This document shows positions 1-15,494 of a stretch of DNA of 64,000 nucleotides, piece by piece. The notes under the pieces are model-generated. The model saw only the letters and a list, made by a program, of their open reading frames with translations. It was not told the DNA's origin and searched no databases. The stretch is taken from assembly GCF_020697055.1 (NCBI RefSeq), contig NZ_JAJFBP010000029.1, positions 1 to 64,000 on the forward strand, given 5' to 3'. The translations under genes were made by a program, and so were the position numbers. The DNA comes from Panacagrimonas sp. (GTDB taxonomy: Bacteria > Pseudomonadota > Gammaproteobacteria > Nevskiales > Nevskiaceae). The number at the start of each line of letters is the position of its first letter. Position 1 is the stretch's first letter.

Positions 1-655
1 GCGCTCGGCATTCCTGAACTCCGGGCAGGTGTGCCTGGGCACCGAGCGCGTGTACGTGCAGCGGCCGATCTTCGAGCGCTTCGTGCAGGCGCTCAAGGCG
101 CGCGCCGAAGCGCTGCGCATGGGCGATCCGCTCGACAAGGCCACCGGCATGGGGCCGCTGATCGGCCGGGAGCATCGGCGCAAGGTCCTGTCCTACTACG
201 AGAGGGCCGTGGCGGAGGGCGCGCGCGTGGTCACCGGCGGCGGCATTCCGCAGATGCCCGACGCGCTGAAGGACGGCGCGTGGATCGAGCCGACGATCTG
301 GACCGGACTACCCGAAACCTCCGCGGTGATCCGCGAGGAGATCTTCGGGCCGTGCGTGCACGTCGCGCCCTTCGACAGCGAAGACGAGGCGGTGGCGCGC
401 GCCAACGACACCGAGTACGGCCTGTGCACGACGGTGTGGACGCGCGACCTGTCGCGTGCGCACCGCATCGCGCGACGCATCCGCGTCGGCGTGTGCTGGA
501 TCAACGCGTGGTTCCTGCGCGATCTGCGCACGCCGTTCGGAGGCAGCGGACTGTCGGGCATCGGCCGCGAGGGTGGCGTGCATTCGCTCGAGTTCTACAC
601 CGAGCTGCGCAACGTCTGCATCCAGTACGACGCCGCGGCCGGCGCCGCGGCATGA
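1..655 (+). CDS. amnC: 2-aminomuconic semialdehyde dehydrogenase, C-terminal part
   Basis: NAD(P)-dependent aldehyde dehydrogenase whose N-terminal half lies left of the window. The reading frame is open from base 2 and begins with SAFLNSGQVCLGTERV, which carries the catalytic cysteine of the aldehyde dehydrogenase superfamily. The later motif EEIFGPCVHVAPF and the C-terminal GGSGLSGIGREGG segment fit the 2-hydroxymuconic/2-aminomuconic semialdehyde dehydrogenase group. Followed at 37 bases by an amidohydrolase and then by amnD, amnB and amnA. This context favours the 2-aminomuconate 6-semialdehyde substrate over the catechol-pathway 2-hydroxymuconate version; sequence alone cannot separate the two. 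Would oxidise the ring-cleavage product of the dioxygenase encoded downstream. Confidence 0.88.
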   Translation, partial: RSAFLNSGQVCLGTERVYVQRPIFERFVQALKARAEALRMGDPLDKATGMGPLIGREHRRKVLSYYERAVAEGARVVTGGGIPQMPDALKDGAWIEPTIWTGLPETSAVIREEIFGPCVHVAPFDSEDEAVARANDTEYGLCTTVWTRDLSRAHRIARRIRVGVCWINAWFLRDLRTPFGGSGLSGIGREGGVHSLEFYTELRNVCIQYDAAAGAAA

Positions 656-692
656 ACAATTCCAGTTCGATCAACCCAGCGAGGTCATCCGG

Positions 693-2378
693 ATGAGCGA
701 GGCAACCCTGTTCAGCGGCGGCAACGTCATCACCGTCGACCGCGCGTCCTCCAAAAAGGCGGATTCGGTGCTGGTCGTCGACGGACGGATCGCCGCCGTC
801 GGCGCGCGCAAGGACCTGCGATCGCAGCTGCCCGGCAAGGGGCGCGAGATCGACCTGGGCGGACGCACGCTGATGCCCGGCTTCGTCGACACGCACGGGC
901 ACATCGCGCTGTTCGGCCTGGATGCGCTGAAGGTGCAGCTCAACGGCGCGGGCACCAAGCAGCAGATCCTGGACCGCATCGCCGCGCGCGTCCGCCAGAC
1001 GCCGCCCGGCGGCTGGGTGGTGTCGATGCCCATCGGCGATGAGCCGTACTTCCTCAACGCCAACACGCTGCGCGAGAGCGGCCAGGTGCCGACACGCGCG
1101 GAGCTCGACGCGATCTCGCCGGACCATCCGGTCTACATCCAGGCGCCGACCAACCGGGTGCCGAATTTCGCGGTGCTCAACTCCGCCGCGATGCGCGCCG
1201 CGGGCATCACGCGCGACACCAAGGTCTCGAAGGTTTCGCGCGTCGTGCTCGACGAACGCGGCGAACCCAGCGGCATCATCGAAGGCGCGGTGCAGCCGCT
1301 GTACAACGCCGACCCGCTGTACCAGATGGTCGAGCGCGCCGCGCCGCGCGCCGGCTACGAGCAGGTGCGCGACGGCATCGCCGCCCTTGCCCCGGAATTC
1401 GCGGCCGGCGGCACCACGACCTTGCTCGAGGCGCACCTGACGGACCCCGAGGAGCTGCGCGCATACGCCGAACTGCTCTCGGCCGGCCGGCTACCGGTGC
1501 GCATCTTCTATACGTTCGAGATCGACTTCACGCAGTCGATCGACGAGATCGCCAAGTTCCTGCGCACCGTCCGCTTCGCGGCCAACGGCGGATTCGGCAC
1601 CGCGAACCTGAAGGTCGTCGGCGTCAGCATCGGCCTCGACGGGCCGTACTGGCACGGCGCCGCCTGCAACGATGCGCCGTACCCGGGGCCGTTCGGCGAC
1701 ACCGTGAATCCGGGTGCGCTGGTGCCGTGGGAGCACTACATCCAGATCCTCAAGCTCGCCGCGTCGATGAACTTCCGCATCCACGCCGAGGCCGCGGGTC
1801 GTGGATCGATCAGCATCGCGCTCAAGGCGTTCAACGAGATCGACGCGCAGTCTCCGATCCGCGAGAAGCGCTACGTGCTCGAGCACTGCGAGTTTCCGAC
1901 CCTCGAGCAGATCCGCGAATGTGCGCGTCTGGGCGTCGCGCCGACCACGAGCACCAACTTCATCTGGGGCAAGGGCGCGGAGGTCTACCAGCGGCGCCTG
2001 GGCGCCAAGTACGCGGACGTCGCGATCCCGATGCGCAACTGGATCGACGGCGGCGTGCCGATCTCGCAAAGCACCGACTGGGGGCCGCGCCAGGCGCTGT
2101 TCACGCTGTGGCAGAGCCTGGCCCGACACGCGGGTCTGACCGGCGAGGTGGTCGGCCCTTCGCAGCGCATCACGCGAGAGGAGGCCATCCGCTGCTTCAC
2201 GTACAACGGCGCCTATGCGCTGAAGATGGAGCACGAGCTCGGTTCGATCGAGGCCGGCAAGCGCGCCGACCTGATCGTGCTGCAGGGCGATCCGCTGACC
2301 TGCCCGGAGGAAGAGATCCGCGGCATGAAGGTGGACCTCACGATGCTCGACGGCCGCATCGTCCACGGCGCTGCATGA
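693..2378 (+). CDS. YtcJ-like metal-dependent amidohydrolase
   Basis: 561-residue amidohydrolase-superfamily enzyme of the YtcJ (amidohydrolase 3) type. The N-terminal beta domain leads into [10 protein letters not shown] with the metal-binding HxH at residues 68-70. Further likely ligands are the His in FRIHAEAAG and the His in YVLEHCEF, and the Asp in STDWGP. The C-terminal [16 protein letters not shown] is the usual closing composite domain. The ATG at 693 is preferred to a far-upstream start because upstream codons overlap amnC. Its stop overlaps the amnD start as ATGA, so the two are translationally coupled. Substrate unknown: in this setting I infer an amide or cyclic carbamate of 2-aminophenol. 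No signal peptide, so cytoplasmic. Confidence 0.85.
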   Translation: MSEATLFSGGNVITVDRASSKKADSVLVVDGRIAAVGARKDLRSQLPGKGREIDLGGRTLMPGFVDTHGHIALFGLDALKVQLNGAGTKQQILDRIAARVRQTPPGGWVVSMPIGDEPYFLNANTLRESGQVPTRAELDAISPDHPVYIQAPTNRVPNFAVLNSAAMRAAGITRDTKVSKVSRVVLDERGEPSGIIEGAVQPLYNADPLYQMVERAAPRAGYEQVRDGIAALAPEFAAGGTTTLLEAHLTDPEELRAYAELLSAGRLPVRIFYTFEIDFTQSIDEIAKFLRTVRFAANGGFGTANLKVVGVSIGLDGPYWHGAACNDAPYPGPFGDTVNPGALVPWEHYIQILKLAASMNFRIHAEAAGRGSISIALKAFNEIDAQSPIREKRYVLEHCEFPTLEQIRECARLGVAPTTSTNFIWGKGAEVYQRRLGAKYADVAIPMRNWIDGGVPISQSTDWGPRQALFTLWQSLARHAGLTGEVVGPSQRITREEAIRCFTYNGAYALKMEHELGSIEAGKRADLIVLQGDPLTCPEEEIRGMKVDLTMLDGRIVHGAA

Positions 2379-2812
2379 ACACGTCGAGCAGGCTGCTGTC
2401 GCACAAGGCCGTGCCGCGCGGCAAGTATCCGCACGCCAAGATCGCGGGGGATTTCGTGTTCGTCTCGGGCACCAGCGCGCGCCAGGCCGACAACTCGATC
2501 GCCGGCGCCACGGTCGATGCGATGGGGACCACCTCGCTCGACATCCGCGCGCAGACGCGCGCGGTGATCACGAACATCGCCGACATCCTCGCCAGCGCCG
2601 GTGCGGACCTGCGCGACGTCGTCGAGATCACCACGTTCCTGGTGAACATGAACGACTTCGGCGGGTACAACGCCGTCTACGGCGAGTTCTTCGATCACGA
2701 CGGACCGGCGCGCACCACCGTGGCCGTCCACCAGCTACCCCATCCGCACCTGCTGATCGAGATCAAGGCGGTCGCGCATCTGCCCGCGAACCGCCGCAAG
2801 ACGGAGGACTGA
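2375..2812 (+). CDS. amnD: 2-aminomuconate deaminase (RidA/YjgF-type fold)
   Basis: 145 residues. Small trimeric Rid-superfamily protein with the motifs [36 protein letters not shown] and [15 protein letters not shown], which closely resemble the 2-aminomuconate deaminases of aminophenol and nitrobenzene degraders as I recall them. It would hydrolyse 2-aminomuconate to 4-oxalocrotonate (2-hydroxymuconate) plus ammonia, the step after the amnC dehydrogenase. Starts inside the stop codon of the amidohydrolase (ATGA) and ends 3 bases before amnB, so it is part of one tightly packed operon. A generic RidA imine deaminase is the alternative, but the neighbours argue strongly for the pathway enzyme. 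Confidence 0.88.
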   Translation: MNTSSRLLSHKAVPRGKYPHAKIAGDFVFVSGTSARQADNSIAGATVDAMGTTSLDIRAQTRAVITNIADILASAGADLRDVVEITTFLVNMNDFGGYNAVYGEFFDHDGPARTTVAVHQLPHPHLLIEIKAVAHLPANRRKTED

Positions 2813-3727
<915 letters not shown>

Positions 3728-3752
3728 CAGACAGACCGACAGGACCGACATC

Positions 3753-4565
3753 ATGCCCCTGGTCGCCGCGCTGCTGGTTCCCGGTTCCCCGCTGCCCTAT
3801 CTGCGTCCGGACAATCCGCCGTGGAAGCCGATCGCCGAGGCGTATCGCGCCGCGGCGACCGCGCTGCAGGCGGCCCGGCCGGACGTGCTGCTGGTCTATT
3901 CGACGCAATGGATCGCGGTGCTCGACCAGCTCTGGCAGTCCCGCGCTCGCGTCACCGGCCTGCACGTCGACGAGAACTGGTACGAGTTCGGCAATCTGCC
4001 CTTCGATCTGGCGATCGACACGGAGGTCACCGCGTCGTGCATCGAAAGCACGGCTTCGATCGGCGTGCGCTCCAAGGGCGTGGACTACGACGGCTTTCCG
4101 ATCGACACCGGCACGATCGTGGCCAACGGTTCGCTCAATGCCGACGGCCGCGCGCGACTGGTCATCGCCGCCAACAACGTCTACCACGACTGGACGCGCA
4201 CCTCGCAGCTCGCGGCGATCGCGGCGACGACCGCCGAACGATACGGGCGTCGCTACGCCGTGGTCGGCGTGGGCGGATTGTCCGGCACGATCTTCCGCAC
4301 GGAAATCGACCTTGCGCAGGATCGCATCGCGGGCGACGAGAACGATGCGCTGAACCGTGGCTTGCTGGCGCGCCTGCAGCAGGCCGACGTCGCGGGTCTT
4401 GCGGAATTCTGCGCGGACTACGCCAAGCGCACGCGCGCCGACATGGGGATGAAGCACCTCGCGTGGATCCTCGGCGGGCTGGGCGACCGTTACCGCGGCG
4501 CCGACGTCCTCGGCTATGGACCGACGTACGGCGCCGGCGCCGCCATCGTCCAGTTCCGCCTCTGA
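3753..4565 (+). CDS. amnA: 2-aminophenol 1,6-dioxygenase, alpha subunit
   Basis: 270-residue LigB-fold partner of AmnB. The positions equivalent to the iron-binding histidines are lost (LLVPGSPLPYL and VYSTQWIAVLD replace the His motifs), as in known alpha subunits, so it is structural rather than catalytic. Diagnostic segments are LHVDENWYEFGNLPFDL, SKGVDYDGFPIDTGTI and VVGVGGLSGTIFRTEID. Starts 25 bases after amnB and is followed 19 bases on by the amidase, so probably co-transcribed with both. Confidence 0.94.
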   Translation: MPLVAALLVPGSPLPYLRPDNPPWKPIAEAYRAAATALQAARPDVLLVYSTQWIAVLDQLWQSRARVTGLHVDENWYEFGNLPFDLAIDTEVTASCIESTASIGVRSKGVDYDGFPIDTGTIVANGSLNADGRARLVIAANNVYHDWTRTSQLAAIAATTAERYGRRYAVVGVGGLSGTIFRTEIDLAQDRIAGDENDALNRGLLARLQQADVAGLAEFCADYAKRTRADMGMKHLAWILGGLGDRYRGADVLGYGPTYGAGAAIVQFRL

Positions 4566-4584
4566 GCCGAAGGAGCACGCTGCG

Positions 4585-6036
4585 ATGCTGACACTGGCGG
4601 AATACAGCCGATACGACGGCCTGGGCCTGGCCGACCTCGTGCGTCGCGGGGAGATCTCGGCGCAGGAGCTCACGGCCGTCGCGCAGCAGGCGATCGCGGC
4701 GGTGGACCCGCAACTCGGGCTGGTGGTCCACGACATGCGCGCCGAAGCCGCGGCGACGCTCGCCCGACCGCTGCCCGAGGGGCCGTTCCGCGGCGTGCCG
4801 TTGCTGCTCAAGGATTTCGTCATCAACTACGCGGGCGTCGCGACGCGCTTCGGTTCGCGCCTGTTCGAAGGACTGATCCCCGATCACGACAACGAGATGA
4901 TGGCGCGCTTCCGGCGCGCGGGATTCGTCACGCTGGGCAAGACCTCGTGCCCCGAGTTCGGATTCAGCCCGACCGCCGAGGCCGTGGTGTACGGCCGTCC
5001 CGCGCGCAACCCGTGGGATCCCTCGCGCACGACCAGCGGATCGAGCGGCGGCTCGGCCGCGGCGGTGGCCGCGCGCGTCGTGCCGATCGCCTACGGCGAC
5101 GACGGCGGCGGCTCGATCCGGCTTCCGGCGTCGCACAACGGCGTGTTCGGCCTGAAGCCGTCGCGCGGGCGCGTGCCGATGGGCCCGGACATTCCCGACA
5201 GCGCGTTCGCCGGACTCGCGGCGTGTCACGCGTTGACGCGCTCGGTGCGCGACAGCGCCGCCGTGCTCGACGCGCTGGCCGGCGCCGATCCGGGCGCCAC
5301 GTACACCGCGCCGCCGCCGGTGCGTCCGTTCCTGGAAGAGACGCGCCTGCCGCCGCCGCGCCTGCGCATCGCGTGGACGAGCACGCTGTCGAACGACGTC
5401 ACGGTGCACGCCGACTGCCAGGCGGCGGTCGAGGATGCGGCGACGCTGTGCGCATCGCTGGGCCATGAGGTGGTTCCGGTGACGTTCGATCTGGACCGCG
5501 TGGCGCTGTCGCGCGCGTGGTGCACGGCGATCATCGGCTGGCTGCAGCCGGTCGTGGACGGCACCGCCGCGATGCTCGGCCGCACGCCGGGGCCCGACAC
5601 CCTCGAGGCCGTCACGTGGTCGGCCGTGCAGCACGGCCGCAAGCAGAAGACCGCGGAGATCGTCGGGGCACACATGCTGTTCAACGCGCTGTCGCGCCAG
5701 TTCGCCGCGTTCTTCGGTGACTACGACATCCTGCTGACGCCGACCGTGAGCCAGCCCCCGCAGCCGCTCGGTGCCGTGAACCAGAACGATCCGGCGATCG
5801 ACGCATACGACTACACCGAGCGCTTCCTGATGCGGCTCGGGCACACGTGCGCGTTCTTCAACGCGACCGGCCAGCCCGCGATGTCGGTGCCGCTGTTCTG
5901 GAATCGGGACGGGCTGCCGATCGGATCGCAGTTCGTCGCGCGCTATGGGGACGAGGCGACGCTGCTGAGGCTGGCGGCGCAGCTCGAGCACGCGCGGCCC
6001 TGGGAGGGACGGCGGCCGCCGGTCTGCGCCGGCTAG
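4585..6036 (+). CDS. Amidase-signature family hydrolase
   Basis: 483-residue amidase with the full catalytic triad of the amidase-signature family: Lys76 (VPLLLKDFV), cis-Ser153 in SGSSGGSAAA and nucleophile Ser177 in DDGGGSIRLP. The ATG at 4585 follows a good AAGGAG ribosome-binding site, so upstream in-frame codons are not used. Cytoplasmic, no signal. Last gene of the aminophenol operon; nearest recognisable relatives are GatA-like and 6-aminohexanoate-type amidases. The substrate cannot be read from sequence. Position suggests hydrolysis of an N-acyl aminophenol or of an amide intermediate. The operon ends here: the next gene at 6052 is on the opposite strand. Confidence 0.87.
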   Translation: MLTLAEYSRYDGLGLADLVRRGEISAQELTAVAQQAIAAVDPQLGLVVHDMRAEAAATLARPLPEGPFRGVPLLLKDFVINYAGVATRFGSRLFEGLIPDHDNEMMARFRRAGFVTLGKTSCPEFGFSPTAEAVVYGRPARNPWDPSRTTSGSSGGSAAAVAARVVPIAYGDDGGGSIRLPASHNGVFGLKPSRGRVPMGPDIPDSAFAGLAACHALTRSVRDSAAVLDALAGADPGATYTAPPPVRPFLEETRLPPPRLRIAWTSTLSNDVTVHADCQAAVEDAATLCASLGHEVVPVTFDLDRVALSRAWCTAIIGWLQPVVDGTAAMLGRTPGPDTLEAVTWSAVQHGRKQKTAEIVGAHMLFNALSRQFAAFFGDYDILLTPTVSQPPQPLGAVNQNDPAIDAYDYTERFLMRLGHTCAFFNATGQPAMSVPLFWNRDGLPIGSQFVARYGDEATLLRLAAQLEHARPWEGRRPPVCAG

Positions 6037-6051
6037 CTCCGCGCGACAGTG

Positions 6052-6513
6052 TCACGCGGCCATCGGCGGCACGTTCATCAGGCTGTACCCCACCGCCGCC
6101 ACGCACAGCGCCAGCATCATTCCGACCGCGATCCAGTCGCTGCCTTCGAGCCGCCACGTGCCGGCACCCGCGTCCGTGCGCCGCTTGCGCTCGCGCATCG
6201 CGAAGAACACCGGCACGAAGATGCTCACGCCGATCACCAGCGAGGCGACGAGGTAGAGCCAGGCCCGGGGCATCGACAGGCGCCGGCATTCGCCGAACGT
6301 CCAGACGACCACCGCGCTGGCGAGCACGAAGATGTCGGCGACCAGGAAGACGCCGGCGGGGTTGATCAGCGCGTCCTTCCAGAATTCGATCGTGCCGTTG
6401 ACCAGGCCGTGCGGCAGGTAGGCGGGCAGCTGGGCCTGGGTGCCGATGGCGCCGAGGAGGGCGAGGAACCAGAAGAGGTATTCGGGGGTGCGGCTTTGCG
6501 CGTCGCTGCTCAT
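6052..6513 (-). CDS. DUF2834-like integral membrane protein
   Basis: 153 residues with four predicted membrane segments (about 14-30, 50-72, 85-107 and 130-150). The part from PAYLPHGLVNG through FGECRRLSMPRAWLYL to VFFAMRERKR resembles the DUF2834 family of small membrane proteins of unknown function, extended by an extra helix at the C terminus. The start at 6513 is preceded by GGAGG. It lies 20 bases downstream of glmU on the same strand and may be read through from it. No function is assigned. Confidence 0.7.
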   Translation of the reverse strand: MSSDAQSRTPEYLFWFLALLGAIGTQAQLPAYLPHGLVNGTIEFWKDALINPAGVFLVADIFVLASAVVVWTFGECRRLSMPRAWLYLVASLVIGVSIFVPVFFAMRERKRRTDAGAGTWRLEGSDWIAVGMMLALCVAAVGYSLMNVPPMAA

Positions 6514-6533
6514 GATGGGCCTCCCGTGTTGCT

Positions 6534-7952
6534 CTACTTCTTCACCGGCCGCTTCCACGGCACCGACCGCTGCTCCCGCGCCCGGTTGATCGTCAACTGG
6601 TCCGCCGGCGCGTCCTTGGCGATCGTCGACCCCGCCGCGATGTACGCGCGATCGCCGATCGTCACCGGCGCGATCAGCTGGCTGTCGCTGCCGATGAACA
6701 CCTCGTCCCCGATCGTCGTGCGGAACTTGTTGGCGCCGTCGTAGTTGCAGGTGATGACGCCCGCGCCGACGTTGGTCTTCGAACCGATGTCCGCATCGCC
6801 GAGGTAGGCCAGGTGGTTGGCCTTGGTGCCTTCGCCCAGCACGCTGTTCTTGATCTCGACGAAGTTGCCGATGTGCACCTTGTCCGCGAGCCGCGACGAC
6901 GGCCGGAAGCGCGCGAACGGACCGATCGAACACTGGCGTCCGATCACCGCCGACTCCACGACGCAGTGCGACTCGATGCGCGTGTCGGCGCCGACCTTGG
7001 CGTTGCGCAGCAGCGTGTACGGCCCGACGTAGACGTGATCGCCGAGCTCCACCTCGCCCTCGATCACCACGCCGACGTCGATCTCCACGTCCTGCCCGCA
7101 CAGCAGGCTGCCGCGCAGGTCGAAGCGATCCGGATCGACCAGGCTGACGCCCTGTCGCATCAGCTTGTCCGCCTGCAGACGCTGGTAGCTGCGTTCCTGG
7201 CGCGCGAGCTGCAGACGATCGTTGACGCCACTGGCCTGCTCGGCCGAATCGACGTGCGCGGTCTGGATGCGCGCGCCGTCCTTGGCCGCGAGGCGCACCA
7301 CGTCGGTCAGGTAGTACTCGCCCTTCGCGTTGTCGTTGCCGACCTTCGAGAGCCAGCGTCGAAGCTCGCGCGCCGGCGCGGCGATCACGCCGGTGTTGAT
7401 CTCGCGGATCTTGCGCTGCGCGGGGCTGGCGTCCCTTTCCTCGACGACGCCGACGACCTTGCCGCCGCGGCGCAGGATGCGGCCGTAGCCGAACGGGTTG
7501 TCGATCTCGGCGACGAGGATGCCCAGGCCCTGGTCGCCGGCGGCGGCGAGCAGATCCTCCAACGTGCTCGTCTCGATCAGCGGCACGTCGCCGTACAGCA
7601 CCAGCACGCGCGCGCCGTCCGCAATCCCGGGCATCGCCTGCTGCACGGCGTGAGCGGTGCCGAGCTGCTGTTCCTGCATGGCGAACGCGACGTCCTTCGA
7701 CTGCGGATGGGCCGCGGCATACCACGACCGCACTTCGTCGCCGCCGCGGCCGATGACGATGTGGAAACCCTGCGGCTGCAGGCCGCGTGCGGCGGCGATC
7801 ACATGGTCGAGCATCGGCCGGCCGGCGATGCGGTGCAGCACTTTCGAGCGATTGGACTGCATGCGTGTGCCCTGGCCGGCAGCCAGGATCACGACGTGCA
7901 GCGGAACGGGCGGCTTGGCCATTCCCGCTGGCTTCTTCTTGTTCTCAGCCAT
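6534..7952 (-). CDS. glmU: Bifunctional GlcNAc-1-P uridyltransferase / GlcN-1-P acetyltransferase
   Basis: 472 residues. Makes UDP-GlcNAc, the precursor of peptidoglycan and lipid A. The N-terminal nucleotidyltransferase domain opens with LAAGQGTRM (residues 24-31) and contains NDRLQLARQERSYQRLQAD at the domain boundary. The C-terminal half is a left-handed beta-helix with repeated hexapeptides (VGPYTLLRNAKVGADTRIE) and the acetyltransferase signature HLAYLGDADIGSKTNVGAG. Residues 1-14 precede the domain and are Lys/Pro rich; the Met at residue 11 is an alternative start. Lies downstream of atpC but is separated from it by a terminator-like hairpin, so probably has its own promoter or receives only read-through. 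Confidence 0.96.
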   Translation of the reverse strand: MAENKKKPAGMAKPPVPLHVVILAAGQGTRMQSNRSKVLHRIAGRPMLDHVIAAARGLQPQGFHIVIGRGGDEVRSWYAAAHPQSKDVAFAMQEQQLGTAHAVQQAMPGIADGARVLVLYGDVPLIETSTLEDLLAAAGDQGLGILVAEIDNPFGYGRILRRGGKVVGVVEERDASPAQRKIREINTGVIAAPARELRRWLSKVGNDNAKGEYYLTDVVRLAAKDGARIQTAHVDSAEQASGVNDRLQLARQERSYQRLQADKLMRQGVSLVDPDRFDLRGSLLCGQDVEIDVGVVIEGEVELGDHVYVGPYTLLRNAKVGADTRIESHCVVESAVIGRQCSIGPFARFRPSSRLADKVHIGNFVEIKNSVLGEGTKANHLAYLGDADIGSKTNVGAGVITCNYDGANKFRTTIGDEVFIGSDSQLIAPVTIGDRAYIAAGSTIAKDAPADQLTINRAREQRSVPWKRPVKK

Positions 7953-7975
7953 GACGAAAAGCTCCCCTACAACGG

Positions 7976-8001
7976 AAAAGGCCGCGCAGTGCGCGGCCTT
8001 T
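7976..8001 (-). terminator. Rho-independent terminator of the atp operon
   Basis: GGCCGCGC at 7980-7987 pairs with GCGCGGCC at 7991-7998 around a 3-base loop. On the minus strand the hairpin is followed by TTTT. It stands between atpC and glmU and suits termination of the ATP synthase transcript. Confidence 0.8.
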
Positions 8002-8019
8002 ACTCTACCCCGGGCATCC

Positions 8020-8442
8020 TCAACGGTGCCCCGGCTCCTTGAGCTTCTTGACGAACTCGAGCCGCGCCGCGGCTTCGACCAGCTCCTGCTGCGCCTGGGC
8101 CAGGTCCATCTCTGTCTTGGCGCCGGCGAGCTTGGCTTCGGCTTCGGCCTTGGACTGCGCCGCCGCGGCCTCGTCGGCGTCTTCGCCGCGCAGCGCGGTG
8201 TCGGCCAGCACCGTCACCAGGTGCGGCTGGACTTCGAGGATGCCCCCGCCGACGAAGAACGGCAGCTCCGAGCCGTCGGCCTGCTGCACGCGCACCGTGC
8301 CCGGCTTGAGCGTGGTCAGCAGCGGGGCGTGGCGCGGCGCGATGCCGACCTCGCCCATCGCCGCCGGCGCGAACAGCATCGAGGCCTCACCGGAGAAGAT
8401 GTGGCCCTCTGCAGCAACGATGTCGACGTGAAGTGTGGCCAT
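8020..8442 (-). CDS. atpC: F1Fo ATP synthase epsilon subunit
   Basis: 140 residues. Inhibitory central-stalk subunit of F1. N-terminal beta-sandwich (HVDIVAAEGHIFSGEASML, GEVGIAPRHAPLLTTLKPG, FFVGGGILEVQPHLVTVLAD) followed by the two-helix hairpin (about 85-135) rich in Ala, Glu and Lys. Full length for the family. Last gene of the atp operon, 87 bases downstream of atpD; that gap holds an imperfect hairpin. Confidence 0.96.
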   Translation of the reverse strand: MATLHVDIVAAEGHIFSGEASMLFAPAAMGEVGIAPRHAPLLTTLKPGTVRVQQADGSELPFFVGGGILEVQPHLVTVLADTALRGEDADEAAAAQSKAEAEAKLAGAKTEMDLAQAQQELVEAAARLEFVKKLKEPGHR

Positions 8443-8466
8443 ATGCTCTGTCCTGTTTGCTCCGGC

Positions 8467-8499
8467 CGATTGAGCGACGCGAGGCGTTCGCTCGAATCG
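8467..8499 (-). other. Intercistronic hairpin upstream of atpC
   Basis: CGATTGAGCGA (8467-8477) pairs with TCGCTCGAATCG (8488-8499) with one bulged base. There is no following T tract, so it is unlikely to be a terminator. It may tune processing or translation of the epsilon cistron. Confidence 0.4.
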
Positions 8500-8529
8500 G
8501 ACGATTTGGTACGGCGCGAAGCGGCCGGA

Positions 8530-10813
<2,284 letters not shown>

Positions 10814-10827
10814 GGCCTACTCCTGAC

Positions 10828-12372
<1,545 letters not shown>

Positions 12373-12396
12373 GGGCCTTTGCCTTTACACCAATGG

Positions 12397-12417
12397 ACGG
12401 GGTGCAAAGCACCCCGT
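12397..12417 (-). other. Hairpin in the atpH-atpA intercistronic leader
   Basis: ACGGGGTGC (12397-12405) and GCACCCCGT (12409-12417) form a perfect 9-bp stem with a 3-base loop. On the minus strand it is not followed by a T run. It may act as an mRNA-stability or attenuation element setting the higher alpha/beta stoichiometry. Confidence 0.5.
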
Positions 12418-12437
12418 TTGAAAGTAATTAATCGCGC

Positions 12438-12974
12438 TCACGCAGTGAGAGCGGTGCGCAGTTTTTCCAGCTCGCCCTTCACCGAACCGTCGATCACCAG
12501 ATCGCCCGCCCGGATGACGGCGCCGGCCACCAGCGACTCGTCGGTCTTCCACTCCACCACCACGTCGCGGTGCAGGCGCTTGCTGACCGCGTCGGCGAGC
12601 TTTTCCTTCTGCGCGGGTGCAACCTCCGTCGCCGACGTGATCTCCACGTCGATGCGCGACTCGGCTTCGGCGCGCAGCGCCTCGAACTGCTCGGCGATGA
12701 ACGGCGCCGCCTTCAGGCGGTTGTTCTCGACCAGCAGCCGGATCAGCGAACGGCCTTCTTCGCCCAGCGCGCCCGACAGCTTCTGCGACAGCACGTCGGC
12801 CAGATCCGCCTTGAGCAGCGCGGGATGACCGATCAGGTCGGCGACGTCGGGCGACTTCACGGCGGCCCCGAGCGCATCGAGCGTCTCGCCCCACTCCTTG
12901 AAGCGCTTGGAGTCGCGCGCGAGCTCGAACGCGGCTTTCGCGTACGGGCGGGCGAGCGTGGAGAGGTCTGCCAT
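12438..12974 (-). CDS. atpH: F1Fo ATP synthase delta subunit
   Basis: 178 residues. Peripheral-stalk subunit joining b to the alpha-subunit N termini. Starts with the family-typical TLARPYAKAAFELA and ends with GDLVIDGSVKGELEKLRTAL, both hallmark ends. Four bases or fewer separate it from atpF, so translational coupling is likely. Confidence 0.96.
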   Translation of the reverse strand: MADLSTLARPYAKAAFELARDSKRFKEWGETLDALGAAVKSPDVADLIGHPALLKADLADVLSQKLSGALGEEGRSLIRLLVENNRLKAAPFIAEQFEALRAEAESRIDVEITSATEVAPAQKEKLADAVSKRLHRDVVVEWKTDESLVAGAVIRAGDLVIDGSVKGELEKLRTALTA

Positions 12975-12977
12975 CTA

Positions 12978-13448
12978 TCAGACCCTCGCGGCCAGATCGG
13001 CCAGCACGTCGGCGTGCGCCTGCGCGTTGACTTCGCGCTTGAGGATCTTGGCGGCTCCGAGCACGGCCAGCTCGCCGACCTGCTTGCGCAGGTCTTCGCG
13101 GGCACGCGCCACTTCGCGCTTCACCTCGTCGTGCGCGGCGGCCACGATGCGGTCGCCCTCGGTCTTGGCCTGCACCTTGGCCTGGTCGACCAGCTGCGTC
13201 GCCTGCTTGTTGGCACCGGCCAGGATGTCCTGGGCCTGCGCACGCGCGGCCCTCAGCGTCTCCTCGCTCTTGGCCGATGCGTCGGCCAGGCTCTTGGAGC
13301 CCTTTTCGGCGGCGGCCAGGCCGTCGGCGATCCGGTTCTGGCGATCGGACACGGCCTTCATCAACGGCGGCCACACGAACTTGGCCGTGAACAAGATGAA
13401 GACCAGGAAGACGATCGACTGAGCGATCAGAGTCAGATTGATATCCAT
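12978..13448 (-). CDS. atpF: F1Fo ATP synthase subunit b
   Basis: 156 residues. One N-terminal membrane helix (about 5-25, [20 protein letters not shown]) followed by a long charged alpha-helical, coiled-coil stator arm rich in Ala, Glu, Lys and Gln. Usual length for the short proteobacterial b subunit. Lies between atpE and atpH. Confidence 0.96.
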   Translation of the reverse strand: MDINLTLIAQSIVFLVFILFTAKFVWPPLMKAVSDRQNRIADGLAAAEKGSKSLADASAKSEETLRAARAQAQDILAGANKQATQLVDQAKVQAKTEGDRIVAAAHDEVKREVARAREDLRKQVGELAVLGAAKILKREVNAQAHADVLADLAARV

Positions 13449-13506
13449 GCCAATTCCCTGGAGGGAGGTTTCCTCAGCTGCGTGAATCGAACCGCGTCAG
13501 GGGCGA

Positions 13507-15187
<1,681 letters not shown>

Positions 15188-15494
15188 CGGGGACGATCCG
15201 CCGGGCTAGAACTGGCTTGCTGTGGCGGAGGGAGAAATCGGGCGCGAATTCTACTCGGCCGGTGGGAAGCGGGTCAACGCGAATTGACGCGCTGCGACAC
15301 GCCCAAGAACGCATTTTTCCGGGGAATTCCTGTTCGCGGACCTAACAGGCGACCGCGCAGTGCGGGCTCGCCCGCACCCCGTTCGCGGGAGGCTCGTTCC
15401 GTCCCCGGACTGGGTTCGCGCAGGCGACGTGCTCCCTCTCCCCATGCGGCTTCATTGCATGGGGAGAGGCTTGGGGTGAGGGGCGCTTTTCGAA
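15188..15494. repeat. Gene-free gap with a CCTCTCCCC hairpin
   Basis: This 307-base gap separates atpI from the dehydrogenase gene. CCTCTCCCCATGC (15435-15447) pairs perfectly with GCATGGGGAGAGG (15457-15469), followed by CTTGGGGTGAGGGG. It is one copy of a repeat also seen near 17308 and inside the ligase gene near 25014. The hairpin lies past the atpI start, so the remaining 240 or so bases probably include the atp promoter; no clear -35/-10 pair was identified. Confidence 0.7.
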